Positions 6,038 to 8,509 of a stretch of 8,509 nt of DNA are shown in pieces. Position 1 is the first letter of the stretch, and each line of letters starts with the position of its first letter. This DNA is from Lachnospiraceae bacterium. Its GTDB lineage: Bacteria > Bacillota > Clostridia > Lachnospirales > Lachnospiraceae. Under the pieces are notes generated by a model. That model saw nothing but the letters and a program-made list of their open reading frames with translations, searched no databases and was not told the DNA's origin. The translations under genes were made by a program, and so were the position numbers. The stretch covers positions 1-8,509 of the forward strand of contig VSNR01000184.1 of assembly GCA_009774345.1 (NCBI GenBank), written 5' to 3'.

Positions 6038-7456
6038 TTAAACCTCGACAACACGAACCATATTCGTATTCCCAGCAACACCCAGCGGAACACCAGCCGT
6101 AATGACAACCTTGTCCCCATAGTTCACCAGACCCGCGTCAACACTCGCTTTCACCGCCGCATGAAACAGCTTTTCTGTGTCATCCTCTTTGTCAATCAAC
6201 AGCGGACTGACGCCAAACATCATCGCCATCTGACGATACACCACCTCGTCCACTGCACAGCCAATCACCATACATCCCGGTTGATACTTTGAGATCATCC
6301 CCGCCGTAAACCCGGACATCGTGACGGTTATAATCGCCTTTGCGTTCAAGTCCATCGCCGTCGTACAACATGCATGGCAGATTGCGGTTGTCACTTCCGC
6401 ATTGTTCACCCAATTATGACTTCTCTTTCGCAGCCTGTCAGCATAACAAATCTCCTGTTCTGTGCGCTCTGCAATCCTGCTCATGGTTTTCACTGCCTCG
6501 ATGGGATAGGCTCCCGCAGCGCTCTCTCCACTCAGCATAATGGCAGACGTACCGTCATAAATTGCGTTCGCCACATCTGTTGTCTCTGCCCTTGTCGGTC
6601 TGGGATTTTTAATCATAGATTCCAGCATCTGAGTCGCTGTAATCACAATTTTTCCCTTTTGCAGAGCCTTGCGAATCATTTTCTTTTGAAGAATAGGCAC
6701 CTCCTCAAGCGGAATCTCAACCCCCATATCTCCTCTTGCCACCATAATGCCGTCTGACGCGTCCAGAATTTCATCGAGATTGTCAATTCCCTGCATATTC
6801 TCAATCTTGGAGATCACTTTCATTCTGCCATTGTGCTCACTGATAATCTGTTTGACAGCGCGAACATCATCCGCGCACCTTACAAACGACGCCGCAATAT
6901 AATCATAGCCCATCTTTACGCCAAAAATAATATCGTCCCTGTCCACATCACTGATGTATGGCATGGACAAGATCGCGCCCGGCACATTGATTCCCTTATG
7001 ATTTGAGACAGTCCCGCCGTTAATCACCTCGCACACAATATCGGTATCTTCAATCGCCTTGATTGTCAGCTCTATCAAACCATCATCAATCAGAATACTT
7101 CTTCCTACCTCAACATCGTTTTTCAGATTCTTATATGTGATAGTTGCGCGCTCAGCCGTACCCATAACCTCTTCTGTCGTCAGCCGAAAGGTTGCACCAG
7201 CCTCCAAAATGGCCTTTCCGCCTTCGAAATCCCTAAGGCGAATCTCTGGCCCCTTGGTATCCTGCATCATCGCAAGAGGCAGTCCCAGCTCCTTTGCAGC
7301 TTTCTTTGCACGCTCAATTTTCATCTCATGCTCCGCATGGTCTCCGTGAGAGAAATTAAACCGCGCCACATTCATGCCTGCTAATAACAGCTCCTTCAAT
7401 TTTTCCTCTGTCTGAGAGACAGGTCCTATCGTACAAACAATCTTTGTTTTTCTCAT
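6038..7456 (-). CDS. pyk: Pyruvate kinase
   Basis: Catalyses phosphoenolpyruvate + ADP to pyruvate + ATP, the last step of glycolysis. From the ATG at 7456 the protein has 472 residues and begins MRKTKIVCTIGP, the normal family start. Motifs: ARFNFSHG (31-38) with Arg, Asn and Ser ligands; DTKGPEIR (66-73); SKIEN (216-220), containing the catalytic Lys217 and metal-binding Glu219; ARGDMGVE (240-247); TATQMLESM (273-281); PTRAETTDVANA (287-298). The TKGPE form, with Glu71, marks the potassium-dependent class. The protein ends after the C-terminal allosteric domain and lacks the extra PEP-utiliser-like domain of Bacillus enzymes. A longer frame to 7528 would overlap the HD gene and is not supported. 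AAAGG (7472-7468) lies 11 nt before this start but only 2 nt before the next ATG at 7465. It is the first gene of the metabolic/replication block, 16 nt after the HD gene. Confidence 0.96.
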   Translation of the reverse strand: MRKTKIVCTIGPVSQTEEKLKELLLAGMNVARFNFSHGDHAEHEMKIERAKKAAKELGLPLAMMQDTKGPEIRLRDFEGGKAILEAGATFRLTTEEVMGTAERATITYKNLKNDVEVGRSILIDDGLIELTIKAIEDTDIVCEVINGGTVSNHKGINVPGAILSMPYISDVDRDDIIFGVKMGYDYIAASFVRCADDVRAVKQIISEHNGRMKVISKIENMQGIDNLDEILDASDGIMVARGDMGVEIPLEEVPILQKKMIRKALQKGKIVITATQMLESMIKNPRPTRAETTDVANAIYDGTSAIMLSGESAAGAYPIEAVKTMSRIAERTEQEICYADRLRKRSHNWVNNAEVTTAICHACCTTAMDLNAKAIITVTMSGFTAGMISKYQPGCMVIGCAVDEVVYRQMAMMFGVSPLLIDKEDDTEKLFHAAVKASVDAGLVNYGDKVVITAGVPLGVAGNTNMVRVVEV

Positions 7457-7472
7457 GAAATCCATATCCTTT

Positions 7473-7988
7473 CTATGCAATCCTATGATTTGACACTGCT
7501 GCGGCTGCATATTTTTTCTTCTTACCATTGTGGATTCTGCCCCTGTGAATGTACAGTGTTTCCATCAATGAGCAAAATTTATCAGCCGAAGTCACAATCC
7601 AAGCTTCCCTGCACATTGGCGGAATTACTGTGAGCGGCCACATGTGTTTGATGATAATATCCCGCTGTCTTGCTGTCAGGTTATATTCTTTCTGCGCATT
7701 CTGCAAAGATCTTGATGGATGAAAAAATCCATGCAGTCTGTGTGGATTGAGCTCATCGCTTTTATGCCAGTCATACAGAAAATAGTCGTGAAGCAGCGCG
7801 CCGCGAACCAAATCCCTTGTGTTGCAGCGAATCTTGAACTTATCTCGAATATAGAGACTCGCCTTTGCGACATTAATTGAATGCTCCTGCACTGACATAT
7901 TTCCATGTTGTATATATGCCTTGGTACTCTTAAAATTTTCTGACTCAAAAATATCATTTGCATATTTTCTTAATTCATACTCATACAT
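7473..7988 (-). CDS. HD-domain protein, putative phosphohydrolase
   Basis: 171-residue protein of the HD superfamily, metal-dependent phosphohydrolases acting on nucleotides or related phosphate esters. The substrate is unknown. The metal-binding pattern is complete: His36 in VQEHSINVA, His67-Asp68 in GALLHDYFLYDW, additional histidines at 86 and 90 (HGFFHP) and 115 (IIKHMWP), and the closing Asp136 in WIVTSADK. No membrane segment or second domain is present. The basic tail GKKKKYAAAA (155-164) follows the domain. The ATG has a strong AGGAG site (8000-7996) 7 nt upstream. An extended -10 promoter lies just before it, and the tRNA terminator lies further upstream, so this gene starts a new transcript. 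Only 16 nt separate it from pyk, so read-through into pyk is likely. Confidence 0.85.
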   Translation of the reverse strand: MYEYELRKYANDIFESENFKSTKAYIQHGNMSVQEHSINVAKASLYIRDKFKIRCNTRDLVRGALLHDYFLYDWHKSDELNPHRLHGFFHPSRSLQNAQKEYNLTARQRDIIIKHMWPLTVIPPMCREAWIVTSADKFCSLMETLYIHRGRIHNGKKKKYAAAAVSNHRIA

Positions 7989-8033
7989 GCGTTTTCTCCT
8001 AAATTCACCTAAATCACAATTTTACCAACTTAC

Positions 8034-8042
8034 ATTCTATCA
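8034..8042 (-). promoter_or_regulatory. Extended -10 promoter for the HD gene
   Basis: TGA-TAGAAT on the minus strand fits the extended -10 form TGnTATAAT. The -35 position (8062-8057) is only a T run, which is compatible with an extended -10 promoter. Predicted start is near 8027, giving a leader of about 38 nt with a good ribosome site. It lies directly after the tRNA terminator. Confidence 0.5.
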
Positions 8043-8094
8043 TATATCTGTTTAATAAAAAAGGTCCTTCGCTCATTTTTATCAAAAGAAACAG

Positions 8095-8120
8095 AAAAAA
8101 AACACGCTGTTCACGTGTCC
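8095..8120 (-). terminator. Intrinsic terminator of the tRNA cluster
   Basis: Stem ACACG (8118-8114) pairs with CGTGT (8106-8102) across a 7-base loop that can be tightened by one T-G pair. A run of eight T on the minus strand (8102-8095) overlaps the last stem base. It lies about 30 nt after tRNA-Phe and before the HD-gene promoter, so it separates the two units. Confidence 0.82.
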
Positions 8121-8149
8121 ATTTTATTTAATGTTTTGTGTTTTTCAAA

Positions 8150-8222
<73 letters not shown>

Positions 8223-8227
8223 AGAAA

Positions 8228-8301
8228 TAGCGGGGATAGGATTTGAACCTATGACCTTCGGGTTATGAGCCCGACGAGCTTCCAGACTGCTCCACCCCGC
8301 G
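8228..8301 (-). tRNA. Initiator tRNA-fMet (CAT)
   Basis: 74-nt cloverleaf with anticodon CAT. It is the initiator rather than the elongator for three reasons: the acceptor end pairs CGCGGGG with CCCCGCT, leaving position 1 (C) unpaired with position 72 (U); the anticodon stem TCGGG/CCCGA holds three consecutive G-C pairs next to the loop; and the D stem has A11-U24. The usual bacterial mismatch is C1-A72, so C1-U72 is a variant. Discriminator is A and CCA is not encoded. Confidence 0.95.
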
Positions 8302-8345
8302 TTAGTTAATATTATACATGATTTCTATAAACCAGTATAACTGAA

Positions 8346-8427
8346 TGGGTGGAGAAGGATTCGAACCTTCGAAGGCGTTGCCAACAGATTTACAGTCTGC
8401 CCCCTTTAGCCACTCGGGAATCCACCC
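8346..8427 (-). tRNA. tRNA-Tyr (GTA)
   Basis: 82-nt type II tRNA. Acceptor is GGGTGGA/TCCACCC, the anticodon stem CAGAC-TGTAAA-TCTG region carries anticodon GTA, and there is a long variable arm (TTGGCAACGCCTTCG). The T arm is AAGG-TTCGAAT-CCTT. Discriminator is A and CCA is not encoded. Only 4 nt separate it from tRNA-Thr, and 44 nt from the initiator tRNA. Confidence 0.95.
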
Positions 8428-8431
8428 ATAA

Positions 8432-8504
8432 AGCCGATGATCGGACTCGAACCGATAACCTGCTGATTACAAATCAGCTGCTCTGCCAATTGAGCCACAT
8501 CGGC
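8432..8504 (-). tRNA. tRNA-Thr (TGT)
   Basis: 73-nt cloverleaf: acceptor GCCGATG/CATCGGC, D stem GCTC/GAGC, anticodon stem GCTGA/TCAGC with loop TTTGTAA (anticodon TGT), and T arm ATCGG-TTCGAGT-CCGAT. Discriminator is U and CCA is not encoded. It is the first visible gene of the cluster. Its promoter must lie beyond the right edge. Confidence 0.95.
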
Positions 8505-8509
8505 ATATA

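Noticed and set aside
7676..7963. Alternative minus-strand frame inside the HD gene
   Set aside because: Out of frame with the HD protein, which has all metal-binding residues in order. The alternative has no motif.
8056..8075. AAGGTCCTT palindrome near an A/T run as a second terminator
   Set aside because: The arms leave a one-base loop, so no hairpin can form there. The adjacent 8095-8120 hairpin explains termination.

Overview
The window looks like ordinary core chromosome of a Gram-positive, low-to-mid GC Clostridia bacterium, most likely a Lachnospiraceae-type anaerobe. This rests on three things: a yaaR-holB-yaaT(ricT)-yabB(trmN6)-rsmI gene order that matches the Bacillus subtilis tmk-rsmI region in part, strong Shine-Dalgarno sites, and tRNA genes that do not encode CCA. 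The genus is an inference. Every gene I can support is on the minus strand, so the window is best read from right to left.

Layout in the direction of transcription. (1) 8504-8150: four tRNA genes, Thr(TGT), Tyr(GTA), initiator fMet(CAT) and Phe(GAA), closed by an intrinsic terminator (8120-8095). (2) 8042-7473: an extended -10 promoter and a small HD-domain protein. (3) 7456-535: a tightly packed block: pyruvate kinase, a guanylate-kinase-like P-loop kinase, YaaR (DUF327), a DUF4272 protein, DNA polymerase III delta', RicT/YaaT, TrmN6-type methyltransferase and RsmI. Gaps are 8-52 nt, and an attenuator-like hairpin sits over the stop codon of the kinase gene. (4) 490-106: acyl carrier protein with its own near-consensus promoter (TTGACA-17-TATACT) and a leader of about 115 nt. 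(5) 46-19: another promoter pointing out of the left edge.

How the genes fit together. holB (clamp loader), ricT (RNA processing and development), trmN6 and rsmI (tRNA and 16S rRNA modification) form the familiar housekeeping block. Compared with the B. subtilis order, tmk is replaced in position by a Gmk-like kinase, yaaQ, yabA and yazA are absent, and an uncharacterised DUF4272 gene lies between yaaR and holB. Placing pyk at the head of this block puts a glycolytic gene in the same transcription unit as a replication gene.

No stretch longer than 300 bases lacks a gene. The largest gaps are 340-534 (promoters and leader of acpP), 7989-8149 (HD-gene promoter and tRNA terminator) and 1-105 (outgoing promoter). 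I found no mobile element, CRISPR array, phage gene or clear novel system. The points worth a second look are the operon rearrangement, the attenuator, the DUF4272 gene and the initiator-tRNA end mismatch.
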